Source: Pterois miles (lineage: Eukaryota > Chordata > Actinopteri > Perciformes > Scorpaenidae). Taken from it: a DNA stretch of 64,000 bases. The translations under genes were made by a program, and so were the position numbers. Under the pieces are notes generated by a model. The model had not been told where the DNA came from. It was given only the letters and a program-made list of their open reading frames with translations, and searched no databases. Positions 30,201-42,600 of this stretch are shown here, piece by piece (positions within the stretch are counted from its first letter, which is position 1; each line of letters begins with the position of its first letter). The DNA lies in contig CAMQGK010000144.1 of NCBI GenBank assembly GCA_947000775.1, forward strand, positions 11,596,001 through 11,660,000. The letters run 5' to 3'.

Positions 30201-31945
30201 TTGGCCCTCGTAATATAAGAAGTTGTTTGAAGAAAGAAACATATTGTTCCTGAAGCTTGTACAGAATATAATGTTTGATTGGGGGTTATTTTTAAGTTAA
30301 TTGATGTTACAGAAATAAGGATGATTGGGAGTATTTGTCAACATGTTTGTGAGGCGTTAATGTGTACTGTATGTATAAGGCATGGTGAGATTCTGGTGTT
30401 ATCGGGTACAGGTAGTGCACAGATCAAGGTTTTTATTCACAGGACTGTTCGCATGGGTGCCTTAGTGAGAGGGCAGAAAGGGAGGGGGATATTAAAGCTC
30501 TAGTCTGATGTCAAGTCTGTATTACCACACTGAGACATTTCAGCGAAAGGATTGTTCAGTAGCATCATCCAACATTTGAACTGTGTTTTAAGTTGAGAGA
30601 TGTTGCAATATTTTTATTAGTTTTTGTCCCAGTTTTGAAATGAATTATTTTAGCGTTTTAGGTTTCTTCTGGTCGTTGCATTTGCAGCACCTGAGTCATG
30701 TAACTGGCCATAACAGCAAACGTGATGTTAAATAACATCAACAAATTGCATGTTGCATGATGTCCATTCATTTCCATTTGCTCAGTTTAAATACTGAGTC
30801 TGGTTTGCTGGGCTGAACAACAATGATCTTCTACCTACAGAGGCCAGAAAGAGCAAAACAGTTGATCTGTTATTACAAGAACCACAAATACGATCTGGAA
30901 AGTGACCCTGTATCGATGTGATATGGGATACATTCTAATCAGCAGGTCAACATTGCCTTTTGACTGACAGCCGGTGCGTGTTCAAATGCTTTGATTTTAT
31001 GATGTAGCGCAAAGGCAGTTCATATTTGTGTTTGTGTGTTTGGCGTTTTCATACTCAGGTTTTTCTGAATTAACTAACTGCATTGGAAGATTAGTGGTCA
31101 TGTTGCTGTACACACATGCAACAGTAGAAGAAATTGAGATGCAGTTCAGTGCGACCAATGTGACCCCATTGAGCCGGTGGGTAGAATAACTAAGTTTGCT
31201 GTGGAAATGAGGGATTGGCAAGGCGGGTGTGTGTGTCTGGGATGACTAACTGAGAAAGTGCGTGGCCGACAGTGACTTTTCTTCTGTTTCTTGTGTTAAC
31301 AAAAGAGTGGGTTAACTGTACACTCTGTGTGGTGCACTCCAGGACTGGTCCTTTAGCTCAAACTAACCGATTCCCAGCTCCAGATCAAGGTGTATTGTAA
31401 ACTTTTATGAGCAAGCAAGTTGTCATTACAGCATAGTGGTAATTAAGCTGTCAATATGAGGTTGCTTAATAGGTTGTGATGTCTCTCCAGTACAGTAGGA
31501 AGTCATCGTCATTCTCTGAGTAATGCTTAGGAAGCGCACATATAGAGGGGCTGTCACGTAGGAATGCATTTCTGTTATGTATATGTTGTCAATTCATCAT
31601 ATTTATTTTTTTTCCATCTTTTAACCTCTATTCACAAAACAAACATGCATATTTACCAGCTGAATGTGGCGAACGTTGAGCACTAAGTTAAGCTTTGCTG
31701 ATTTTTATGAAGTGAAACAGACAAACGGCTTCCTTTTTTTTTTGACACAACAGTTTTGTTGTCAGACTTTGCCAGTATGTTGTAGTTGTATGACTTTTTA
31801 TCTTGGTAGACCTCATGTTTACACTGCTGCATGGTTTTTGAAGATGGAGCTGTATATGTTTGCCTTTTAAATTAAAGACAGTGTAAAAAAGATGAGCAGC
31901 TGATATACCAAAACGAGTTTTAACAATAAAGTGAATGTCAGACAG
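30201..31945 (+). other. cpt1a: cpt1a 3' untranslated region
   Basis: About 1.75 kb of AT-rich, repeat-free sequence between the stop codon and an AATAAA hexamer. No open frame resembles a protein. An upstream ATTAAA near 31870 offers an alternative shorter end. Confidence 0.6.
31924..31929 (+). terminator. cpt1a: Polyadenylation signal AATAAA of cpt1a
   Basis: Canonical AATAAA in aacAATAAAgtg, the first strong hexamer in a plausible place downstream of the stop; cleavage is expected about 15-25 nt later. Confidence 0.6.
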
Positions 31946-32216
31946 CTGTATCACCTCTGCGTATATCGTCTCTTACTTCGTAACTTGCAGAAGAAAAGCA
32001 CTAAACTCCCCACTATTTGTACCAGGGCTGATGTAAACACCAAGACAATAAATCTGAAGTCTATAAATAGAACAGTACTGATAATCGTTTCTCAATCATT
32101 TCTGACCTGAAGATGGCATGAGAGGTCAGTTCATCCTGAGTGGGACGTGAATGTGTCGGTGTGGAGCCTACCAACTTAAATGGCAATCCATCATCAGAGA
32201 AAAAGTTGGGATCACA

Positions 32217-32445
32217 AAGGGGGCGACTGTGGCTCAGAGGGTCGTCCACCCATCGGAAGGTCACATGTCGATGTGTCCTTGAGCAAGACACTTAACCCCA
32301 AACCGCTCCCGAAGACATAGCCATCGGTGTGTGAATGAGTATTTAGATTAGATCCTGATGGGCAAAGTTGCTCGGCCATCAGAATATGAATGTGTGAATG
32401 GGCGACTGTTGATATGTAGTGCTTTGAGTGGTGGGAAAACTAGAC
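32217..32445 (+). mobile_element. SINE fragment with conserved GAGCAAGACAC core
   Basis: gggcgactgtggctcagaggg head, then tgtccttgagcaagacact, taaccccaaaccgctccc, and a gaatgtgtgaatgggcgact body ending near agtgctttgagtggt. The B-box part of the head appears deleted. It lies in the intergenic space after cpt1a. Confidence 0.7.
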
Positions 32446-32868
32446 AGGCAATATATATTTACATATATATTACAAAATCATCAGGAATCGCCCCTCGGGG
32501 GACCATAAATGTGCGTACAAAATTTCATAGTAATCCATCTACCATGTCACTAGCATGGGTAGTAATTTGTTGCAGCCCTAATTTTCATTTAACAGGTGTT
32601 AAGCTTGGTGGTATGACCCATGCTGGGTTAGTTTAGAGAAGCTAACCTGAGACCTAATGAGGCTTTAGGTGAGTTGAAATGGTCTGCCTAGTGGGGCCTG
32701 GAAATATATCAATATCGTGATATGAGACTAGATATTGTTTTATTTTTTGTCTTAGACTTTGATCTTAATATGGCATAATAGTTGTCTTTTCCTAGTTTTA
32801 AAGGCTGCGTTACAGTAAAGTGATGATTACCTGTTCTACATCACATACAAAAGAAACAGCTAGAACTG

Positions 32869-33522
32869 CACTGAACAAAAATATGAATGCAACACTTTTG
32901 TTTTTGCTCCCATTTTTTTATACACTGAAGTCAAAGATCTAAAACTTTTTCTATGTACACAGAAGGCCTATTTCTCACACCTCACAGGTATGGCATATTC
33001 AGATGCTGATTAGACAGCATGATTATTGCACAGGTGTGCCTTAGACTGGTCATAATAAAAGTCCACTGTAAAATGAGCAGTTTTATCACAGCACAATGCC
33101 ACAGATGTTACTAGTTTTAAGGGAGCGTGCAATTGGCATGCTGACTGCAGGAATGTCCACCAGAGCTATTGCCCGTGAATTGAATGTTACCTTAAGCCGT
33201 CTCCAAAGGCGTTTCAGAGAATTTGGCAGTGCATCCAACCAGCCTCACAACTGCAGACCACATGTAACCACACCAGCCCAGGACCTCAAGATCCGACATC
33301 TTCACCTGCAAGATCATCTGAGACCAGCCACCCGGACAGCTGATGCAACAATCGGTTTGCATAACCAAAGAATTTCTGCACAAACTGTCAGAAACCGTCT
33401 CAGGGAAGCTCAGCTGCCACTACAAAAGGCCACTCTAAGAAAACCAGTCAGTATCTGGTGTGACCACCAGTTGCCTCACAGTGCTACACATCTCCTTCAC
33501 ATAGAGTTGATCATGTTGTTGA
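32869..33522 (+). mobile_element. Rearranged Tc1/mariner element
   Basis: The left terminus CACTGAACAAAAATATGAAT with following gcaacacttttgtttttgct is the inverted repeat of a common fish Tc1 family. The 5' UTR-like region (cagcatgattattgcacagg) and the transposase N-terminal region follow in normal order to about 33413. From about 33415 to 33522 the sequence matches the 3' end of the same family in reverse orientation. The catalytic middle is missing. Confidence 0.75.
33096..33413 (+). pseudogene. Tc1-like transposase, N-terminal fragment
   Basis: About 106 residues of the paired-like DNA-binding region remain, with helix-turn-helix stretches RAIGMLTAGMSTRAIARELN and NQRISAQTVRNRLREAQL. 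No DDE catalytic domain follows: the frame reads on into antisense sequence, so this cannot encode an active transposase. A small deletion after NVT removes several codons relative to the family. Confidence 0.75.
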
Positions 33523-34244
33523 AGCTCCTCAAACATTTTGGATTCAGGGACTCTTTACAGGTGAAAAAAATCCAGATGTTTAATAATCCAGATGTTTAAA
33601 CTTACCTGTCTAAAACTGACTTTCAGTACCTGCTTAATGTGTTATTGCTGTGTGTCACAATCATGTCAAAGTTTCTATTGGTCCAAAGCTAATGTGGGTG
33701 GGAACAATAGACACAATATGATTGTTTTATTGCCGCAAATGGTCCCCATCTGTAGATATGCACTTTTTAATGATACAGTACAATTTTGTAATTTATAGCT
33801 AAATATTTTGCGGACTCCCTGACAGAGTGCTACTGACTCCTGGGGGACCCCACTGCTCTAGCCCACCTTCTTCTGCATCAGAGGGCTGGCTTGTGGTCAT
33901 GCCTATGCTAATTAGTTTTTCTTAGCTCTGACAATTTGTAAGCCTCCTGAAACCGGTCTGGTTAGCTCAGTGTTTACTTTATCAAAGGGAAGCTGTGGCA
34001 TGCCATCTGGCCAGGTGGCTGGGCTCAAGTGGATGGCACCCAGGAGCCAGTTCCGCCTCTGGGGGTATTAATAGGTCCTTCCTCTGGAGCTGCATGCAGC
34101 ATATTCAGCTATTAACTTGAATTAAACGGAAGACGTTTAAAGGCATCGCGAGGTGACAGATTTTCAAGGAGGGCGTGGGCAGGAAGTGATTATGTGGCAG
34201 TTTCCCTCCTGTCCACCACTTGGGCACAGTCTCTCTGTCTCTCT

Positions 34245-34247
<3 letters not shown>

Positions 34248-34278
<31 letters not shown>
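34248..34278 (+). repeat. (AC)n microsatellite
   Basis: About 14 AC units, one interruption (atacac), in the intergenic region. Confidence 0.9.
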
Positions 34279-34280
<2 letters not shown>

Positions 34281-35287
34281 ACTAGTCCACAATAGTCCTG
34301 ATGTCACCCTGCCTTGGGCTTCCAATAGCAGGCTAACATTTCAAGACTGCATTCCTGAGCTCTGCTTACTCCTCATCTACTCTGGCAACCTGCACATTGG
34401 CAACTTGAGAACAATGTTCACTTTTAAAGCCAGCACCATGGTTCTTTGTTTTTTGTATGTCTTACATCAAAATCATGAAGCATGTCCTGGTTTTCTGTGA
34501 CTTTTCTTTGATAAGTATTTAGACAAAGAAGACAATGGCTGTATCTTCTCTATTTAACACAGGACGTGCAGGCAAACTATGACAGATCCATACAGCATAA
34601 TCTACAGACTTTGAACGTCTGGCTTCTGGACAACAAGCCTTTAAATTGTACACCTAATTGGCAAGCTGGAAAACCCATTCACCAAAGAGCAGACACTGAA
34701 ACCTAAAACCTTGACTTGCACTTTCTAAAAGTAGACTTTGGGAGAGATCTGCGGCCTCTGCTTGTCACCAGTTTAATTCATGTGCCACTTGCTCCATCAC
34801 AACACCATCAAAAAAAAAGAGGGGAGCCAATGTTGCATCTCTTTTTTTATTAGCTAACATCATTCAAGCTGGAGCAGCAGGAATGTTCCCATTTTGTCTG
34901 GTGGTTATCGCTGGTAGCTGAACAACATTGTTCCCATTGCAGCTACTGTGTGTAGATAGTTTGTGTCATTCTTGATTCAGGTTTTGGCAGGACAATTTGT
35001 TTTTCCTGCGCTGCTGGACAACTTATGTAAGGCTCCGTTATGCCCCTAAACTAATTGGGTTGAATGTTACATGTTAATTTAGTGAATGAGGAGGAGAAAA
35101 AAAAAAACTGCTGGACTGCTGCGTCCCGTCGCTAAATGTTAGTTAAAGGATGGATGTCTTTCAGCGCAAACTATCTGGAAGGAACTGCATTACTGCGCCA
35201 TGATTTCACATTAAAATGGACCTCACAAGAAAGCGTTTCACTTGAGAATAATGGATCAGTACCAAACATATAACAAATTCATGCAGA

Positions 35288-35785
35288 TTAAAGGAAAATT
35301 AGATATAATAAGATTGTGTGTGCAGGATGTTGTGGCATCTAGTGGTGTGGTTGCAGATTGCAACCGACTGAATTCCCCTCCACCCAATTCTCCCTTTTCA
35401 AAACCGTGGTAACTCTGTTCGCCTGGCTCAGACGCCATAATAACACTACGATTGGAGCAGCGGAGGTCAGGCTGCTGGCAGCACCATGGTTTTACACTTT
35501 GCGGCTCACGTTAGCACAAAATCTCAAGCACGTTGGAACTCTATGGTGGTCTTCAGGTAATGTAAAAACATGAAAGTCTCTCTCTAGAGCCAGTGTTTGG
35601 TTTGTCCATTCTGGGCTACAGTAGAAACATGGCAGATTGTCCATATGTAGATATGAAGGACTCATTCTAAGCGAACGAATACAGTCTTAGTTTCAGGTGA
35701 TTAAACAGTAATGAAAACATAGTTCTGAATATTATATTCCAATTCTGCCAATACATCCCCTGAAATGCTGCACACTGCTCCTTTA
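35288..35785 (-). mobile_element. MITE with TTAAAGGA ends
   Basis: Left edge ttaaagga and right edge tcctttaa are inverted. The interior (gtggcatctagtggtg, gattgcaacc, ggctacagtagaaacatggc, gtttcaggtgattaaacag) is a pattern I know from a very common fish MITE. It lies between the two genes. Confidence 0.65.
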
Positions 35786-36701
35786 AGTCTTTTAGAGTAA
35801 TGAAGGTCACATAAGGTTTTGCCAGAATCTAACTCTCTAACCTCTGCTGTCCTCTGAATCAGAGTCGCTCCCAAGGCTCTAACACTGTAACTTCATCACC
35901 TCACAAACCATGGAGCCACACTAGTATGTCTTGAGAATTTTATCTGGCTGAGAACTGCGCTCAGATTTTAAAAAAAGTGCCATATGAATCTAAGTGATTA
36001 AGACGAGGGTGTAAACGGAGAGGGCTGGCGTGGAGGGTACCGTGCATGTCTACGGCCAGCTGCACCTGTCTAACTGCCCTAAAGGAGCCGGGGCTGGGGG
36101 CCCCAAGGTGGAGCTCAGCCAAGGGGCAGCGGGAGAGGAAGGTAAGGGAAGAGAAGCTTAGTGGAGGTCGAGCTGAATGTGATTCCCCTGAGAATCTCAC
36201 CCACCGCATGCTCACCAAATCTATTAATAACTTTTATTAGGTTTAAGGGGAATTAGTGGAGATATTAGTCGTCAGCATGTTCACAGATATATAGACATAC
36301 ACTTTCTGACATGAGGAGGTGGAAGAGCGAGGGGTGTTAATAATACCCCTCGCACACATACAAACATATATATACACTCATACAGGAGCCTGTGCAAGCT
36401 GACGCAGACATGGATACAACAAATACCACAAGTAAAAAACAATAAATTTACAAGATGCTTATCATTCATGCTTGCTTATTTCTATTTAGAGTCGTTCTGG
36501 GTATTGGAGCCTATCCCACAATCCATAGCATGGACAGTCAAACACACAGAGACGTATTTTTGGGACTGGGTAAAGTCCAGATGTGTTCTTAGATTAAATC
36601 TTACCTTCCCCACCCACCGTGTTCACTGCTAACAGTCTCCATCAAATGTCTTGAAATCAGCATGAACTGCATTACTCAAAGTGAAGTAAGAAAATGTAAA
36701 C

Positions 36702-36707
36702 TTTATT
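36702..36707 (-). terminator. Candidate polyadenylation signal of the GH31-like gene
   Basis: The + strand tttatt is AATAAA on the - strand (TTGCAATAAAGTTTAC). It is the best hexamer downstream of the stop at 39512, giving a 3' UTR of about 2.8 kb. A nearer ATTAAA at about 37447 is an alternative. Confidence 0.45.
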
Positions 36708-37570
36708 GCAACTTTGTCATTCTAAGTTCTCTGATTTACAGAAGAGATGGCACAGTCATCGTAATATGTACATTGCTGATACTGCAATAATCCAGACACT
36801 TGTGTTGTCCAGATTTAAGAGTGGCACATTAAGGCGCATGATTCGCTCAGTCCGTAGAGGGAAAGGAATAACACATCAAAGCTTTTTTTCCTGCAACTTA
36901 TACGTGAACATACCACGGCATTCCATAAAAGCATCAGAACTAGAAAAAAGCTCCTCGCACGAAGGGCTTGGTTGGGAAATCACAGTTTGTCCGTTGTACA
37001 TTCAGCTCTGGGAGAGATTAAGACGTCGATGTGTTGCACTAAGACATTTGGTGATTTGATAAGCTTCAGTAGACCTGAGTGTGAGTCGATACAGTAAACG
37101 TGTTCAATCAAAGTTACACAATCAATTTAGTGGTAAAGCATTCGCTAAGTGATAAGGTTTCAGAGTCTGTATCATCACTGCTGGCCGGTTAAGATCGTCT
37201 GGTGAAGAACAAATCAATACAGAAAAGCCAACTAGCTAACTCTACATAGAGCAATGCATCATGGTGCAAAGGAGGTTACATTTCTCTATGGGCTAGTCTT
37301 AAATATAATACTAAAAGAAAGTCAGTTTTCTCATTTACATAAAATTTGCTTAGAGCATTTAGTCACGACAAAAACAAATATCTTACATAAGTATCCTACT
37401 AAACTAAGGCAAGCGCCGGACATGGATGTTTTACAGGGTTTACCTTTTTTTTAATAATTTTCTGATAAATCCAAGATGGTTGCAATAAGATTTCTTACAT
37501 ATGAGAGCATCGTATTTATGTATTTTGGGGTCTGATGAGCTCTTTCCCCAACGTTGTTCTATTACAGGAA

Positions 37571-38547
37571 GAGTTTGACATTTCAGGAAATGTGCTTATT
37601 TGCTTTCTTGCCAAGACTAGATGAGAAGATTGGCACCACTCTCCGGAGAAGGTTGGTTTAGTATAAAAACTGGGCACTACAGGAAGTCACGGCATCTGCC
37701 CAAGAAATAGTCCAGCACATAACCCCTCGTAAAACAAGCATTTTTACATTTTGGATTTTTTGTACAGATTAAACAAATGAGATATAAGCTGTTAGTTAAT
37801 GAGCTTTAGTGGCGCTGGTAGTCAAATTTTGTTAGCTTTGGACCAGGCTAGCTGTTTCCAGTCTTTACACTACGCTCAGCTAAGCGCCTGTCTGCGCTAG
37901 TCGACATAGACTGTATATAAAAAGTGGACGTAGCCAAAGTGATGTCATCCGTTGGTTTGTGGACTGCCGTTTTGAAGCCTTGAGTTCAGCATTTTGGCAC
38001 TCGGCATATTGTTTTTTTGCAACCCGAAGTGAAACGAGAGGGTTGAGCTAAGTACAACCGAACGTTGAATAAGACATATTTAGGCAACCAAAATGTTACA
38101 TTTAACTTTCAAGAACTGAAAACACACTGTGAAAGTTGCAACATGAAAATATGCAGACCGGACAACACTGTGGTAGCGACCAATGAATCGCAAGGTAGCC
38201 ACGCCCTACACCATCCCCTCCTTTATGGTGTATTTGACTCTAACTGGGACCATAATTTACTAAATGAACATCATGTTGTCTTGAAGAAGACTTGAAACTA
38301 GCGATTGAGACCATAAACTCATGTTTACAATGTTTACTGAGGTAATAAATCAGGTGAGAAGTAGGCTCATTTTCTCATAGACTTCTATACAAGCAGACTA
38401 CTTTTTGCAACCAGAGGAGTCGCCCCCTGCTGGATATTAGAAAGAATGCAAGTTTAAGGCACTTCAGCATTGAGTGACAGCTATCTGTCTTCTCATGTAA
38501 CTCTCTGCAAGAAAGCGAATAAGTGTATTTCCCAACATGTTGAACTA
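37571..38547. mobile_element. MITE with AGTTTGACATTT ends, carrying a nested second MITE
   Basis: Left end agtttgacatttcaggaaat, then gtgcttatttgctttcttgc; right end gcaagaaagcgaataagtgt, then atttcccaacatgttgaact, which is its inverted counterpart. The interior from about 37908 to 38465 is a different element, leaving the host in two parts. Confidence 0.75.
37908..38465 (+). mobile_element. Nested MITE (CATAGACTGTATATAAA family)
   Basis: Begins acatagactgtatataaaaa with tggacgtagccaaagtgatg, and includes gtttgtggactgccgttttg, tcatagacttctatacaagc, and gaggagtcgccccctgctgg near its right end. I recognise this composition from teleost genomes as a separate repetitive unit. Edges are approximate. 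Confidence 0.65.
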
Positions 38548-39511
38548 TCTGTTAAAAATCTCATTTCGAGCTGTGGTGTCGTCAACAAGGCTTTCCTCAG
38601 ACTTACTCATGAAAGCAAATATCATCACAACATCAGACAGACTTGGTAAATAAAAAAGAGCATTTACAAGCCCCTACTACAGCAGGTTAGTAAGAAGGTA
38701 ACATCTAATCTAAATTCAAATATAGCCACAGTTACAATTACAGTGGCTTGGCCTCAAGTTCATCTGGCCTACAGTACTAAGGGACATTCAGATGTGTCCA
38801 ACAGAGTGGTATGTTGATAAATTAAGTTCAACTACTCTAGGACTAAGTGCTAAGGGGATGATAGGTTGTTGTCTGTGTCTCTGTAAAGCAGTGAAAAACC
38901 ATAACTTGAGGTACATTCATAAAACATCAGCCCGTCGGCCTGATAAGTTCAAGTAAAAGCCTCACCGATGAGCGAGCAACACATACGGTATCACGGTCTC
39001 GGTGCGAAGCTTTCTGTGAGCTAATTTCCTCCCAATAAGCCTTTTTCCTTTGTCCTTCTATTTCTTCATTTGGTCTTCTTGAGAGATTCAGATTCTTTTT
39101 TAAGCAAACAAGGGGCTTGCTTTGTTCCTCCTTATCAAGAGAGCCAGCAGCGATTCAAAATTTAAAGACTGTAGAAATGCAGTATGTAAACGCACAGATT
39201 TCTCCGGAACTTACATACAAAAAAAAGCAGATCAAAAAGTCCGGAAACAAATCAGCCAAGAGGTAAAACCGATAAACATTTTTAAAAATGGAAGAAAAAA
39301 AATCTGACAAAAAAAAAAAAAACACTTCATTTTGAACTGTAAAGTGCAAGTATAAAAAAGAGTCTTTCTACATATCATCTCAAGCCTCGAGACAGGGTCA
39401 ATGGTCTTTAGTGGAAAAGTGCAAGTTGAGAACAGCACGAGTAATTAAAAAAAAAAAAAATTGATTCAAAACAGTAACAGGATAAGTCGTCCTAGGGATC
39501 AGTCATGTTAC

Positions 39512-39685
39512 TCAGCTTCTTCGTAAGAAAACGGCCACCTCCTCCAAGGGCACGGGGTAGTCCTGAAGGAACGTCCCTCCGTCGAACACCTGATCGTTCT
39601 GGCTGTCCTGCCACTGGAAGCCCCCATCGGGTAAATAGATATCCCTATGCACTGCCCCCTTCTCCAGCACTGGCGCCACCAGGAC
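39512..39685 (-). CDS. GH31-like gene: last coding exon (residues 637-693)
   Basis: Acceptor tttgtgtttccag, 174 nt including TGA (39514-39512). It encodes VLVAPVLEKGAVHRDIYLPD, then GGTFLQDYPVPLEEVAVFLR. This is the typical GH31 C-terminal beta-sandwich end. Confidence 0.94.
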   Translation of the reverse strand, partial: VLVAPVLEKGAVHRDIYLPDGGFQWQDSQNDQVFDGGTFLQDYPVPLEEVAVFLRRS

Positions 39686-42600
39686 CTGGAAACACAAAAA
39701 TCAGTTTGGTGAAAACAAAATTCAGACGTCAGGGAGATTGTGCACTTAACTGGCAAAAGACATCAGGTTACATTCATACACTCTATCCGATGCCAAGTAA
39801 CTAGATCCTTTCCCATCAGAGCATCATTAAGTCACCTCGTCTCCAATGAGGAACTGGTCATCAATGGTGAAAGTCATGGGGTCACTGGGACTGAGCCACC
39901 ACATCGGCCGGTAGATGGGGTTCCCCGTCATCTGCCACTCCTCTGCATACTTTTCTATCAGTGGGACCACGTCCCTCTGGTGCTTTGCGATGTAGGCCTG
40001 TGTTAGGTTCAGCACCTGTGGAGATGGAGAGAGGAGCATAAACATAGAGGATTACAGTAAAAATAATTAAACCCGCAGCAGGCAGAATATTTTTGACATT
40101 ATTGGGCAAAAACTCCACAATAACCCTTCAACATATTGTAATTTAAGTGCTCTGATATATAACTAGACTTCTGCACCTCCTCATGGCTCTGTTTACAGAC
40201 TTAAGGTAATCTAGGGGAGACTTTGGCCAATCACAGGTCATTTCAGAGTGAGAGAGAGCATTCCTATTGGCTGTTCATTCAACAGAGGTAGCTGTCAATC
40301 ACTTAAGAACTAATCAAACTAGGCAGCACTGATCAAATATGAATCAAATTTCTGTTACGACTATTTCTCGCCTCAAGAAACATCTTGTAGTGTACAGTGT
40401 AGCTGTAAAATAAGATAGTTTGCTCTAGCTGGTGGGCGGTGCTTGGTATTTCCTCAATCGATCTCAACATGGCTGCCGGGTCACAAGCTTTCTCATTTTA
40501 CAACTAAACAGTAACCACAAGATGTTTCTTGAGCCGAGAAATAGTAATAGCAGAATATTGATTCATATTTGATCTGCGCTGCCTCGTTTGAGTCGAATCA
40601 GAGTTTGTGAGTGATTGACAGCTGCTCAGAGACGGCAGACTCCAGGTCAGCTCTGATTGGTTGTTTTCCTCCGGTCTGTGAAATCTTGCAGATACCACTA
40701 GGAACATCGGAGGACACATCGTAGTCAGATTATCTGTCTCATGCACTACTGTCAGGATATAGTGGCTATTTTATAAAATAACCTTTTTTTTAATCATATT
40801 AGGTCCAATTTTACCAACTTCAGTTTTAAGCGTATTTTTGCATAATCATGCATTGTCATAATTAGGAGCGTTTCCTGATAAAGGTGAGCTCATGAAGAAG
40901 TCTGTTTAGAGTTATTGTGGAGCTTTATTTTCATTCAGAACCACTTACTGAAAGACTTTTTGTTAATGTCCAGCCAAATATATTTTAAAGAAATCTAGAG
41001 CAACTGAGAAACTGAAACTAAAGAGCCCACTCCTTAACTAATCATCTGCCTCACAGGACAAGAATAATATTGACAATGAGCTCTGCTAAAGCCATTTGTG
41101 CCATCTCTGCACCCAGACACGCAGACAGAACTGAAGAGCGGCTCATTGTTGACTTAGTGGTTTAACACTGTCCCAAGTCTTTCTCCTGTCTCCGATCTGT
41201 CCAAACTACTTCAGCATTCCTGGAAGGGTCACATCCTCTTCAGCGTCCCATGACAAAAACAAAAACTTGACCGCATCTATAAAAAATGTCTTTTTATGAG
41301 TTTGGATTTGGAACATTTGTAGGAATGAGCTTGAAGTCACAGCCCGGGTTCGAGTGGATCTTTCTCTAATTGAGAAGCCAGGCATGTGTGTGGGTTTGAG
41401 GTTTTAGTGCTATTTGATTCCAGTGCGGTCGCTGCTGTGACCTGTCTATGACTGAAATATCACACATTCTGGAAATAAAGGTGTGGCATATTAAAACTGC
41501 AGTAAAACATCCAGACTCTTATCATTTGTAATGCAGCAGTCTAGTCTTTAAAATATCTCTTCAGTCTCACTTCATTCTAGTTTATAAGTTGAAGGCCACG
41601 CAAGAGACCAAAATGGAAAACATTGCTGCTGTCAGATGTCTAGCTGTCCAAAAGGCCTATTTTTATCTTTGTCACGCAACACAAGTCACAACCAATATAT
41701 TCTGCCGCCTCAGTCCTCTACTAGTGGAAACAAAAGCAGTTGATCACTCCCACTCTGTCACACTTGTCAATTACTCATGGAAATCTTAATTGCCACAATA
41801 AAGTATTTTTCCAAGACTTGTCCTCAAATTCATTATCATTCCTGCTGAAGTGGCTCTTGAGAGTGAGAGTGAGCCATAAATCTCGAGGAGGGATTTGTAA
41901 TTCAGAACAGATGGACTCTTAACCACAGGTGATGTCAGGAGGGGGCCAGGCAGTCGCTCCTACTGAGGGAAGAGGGGAAGGGCAGCAGGGGAGGGGAAAA
42001 ATAGCCCCAGCCCTCGAAAAGTATCGATATCTGTCAACAGACTCTCTGAGATCGTAGGCTTTGTTTTCCCGCCGTGCGCGGCGAACAACGCATTCCTGAT
42101 TTCCAGTGGAGAGGGCCGGGGTTTAATCCTGCCTCTCCTGCTGCCAGGTCTGAGTTTTGAGAGACCAGGTCTCAGCATGCTCCTCTGCAAACACACCGGT
42201 GGGAACTTCTCAGCGCTGACCCACAAAACTGAGGAGAGGCTGCTGTGTCAATAAACTCTCCCTGTCTCACCTCTTTTCATAAGCAATCTCTACAAGAAGG
42301 AAGGATAATCTCCCACTCCACTAATTGGCAGCATTCACACTTCACTTGAGCTCTCCACTGTAAATCTTCACAAGTGAAAATCTTGTTATCAAGACTGGAA
42401 ATGAACACAAACCCACTTTGTTGTTGCTATTGTAATCACATCTACTGTGGATAAGGCAGATGTAATGACAGCTCCTCAGTCTGGGGCTGCAGGCTGGGCC
42501 AAAGTGTGTCCAAGAGGAAAGAGTTGCTGGATTAGTTAGAGTATGTTAGGGCAGCTCCATGAGGAGCTCCGACTGCTTTATGATGTGTTTTTAGTCGTAG

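Larger units (their letters stand above)
31950..36680. other. Intergenic space between convergent genes
   Basis: About 4.7 kb between the cpt1a polyadenylation signal and that of the - strand gene. It holds a SINE fragment, a Tc1 remnant, a CA repeat and a MITE; the remainder shows no exon-like sequence. Confidence 0.5.
36690..39511 (-). other. Presumed 3' UTR of the GH31-like gene
   Basis: No protein-like frame. Contains the nested MITE pair at 37571-38547 and A-rich tracts near 39300. The extent depends on the polyadenylation signal used. Confidence 0.4.

Noticed and set aside
36706..37059. 117-aa + strand ORF
   Set aside because: No domain resemblance, and it lies antisense in the presumed 3' UTR of the GH31-like gene.
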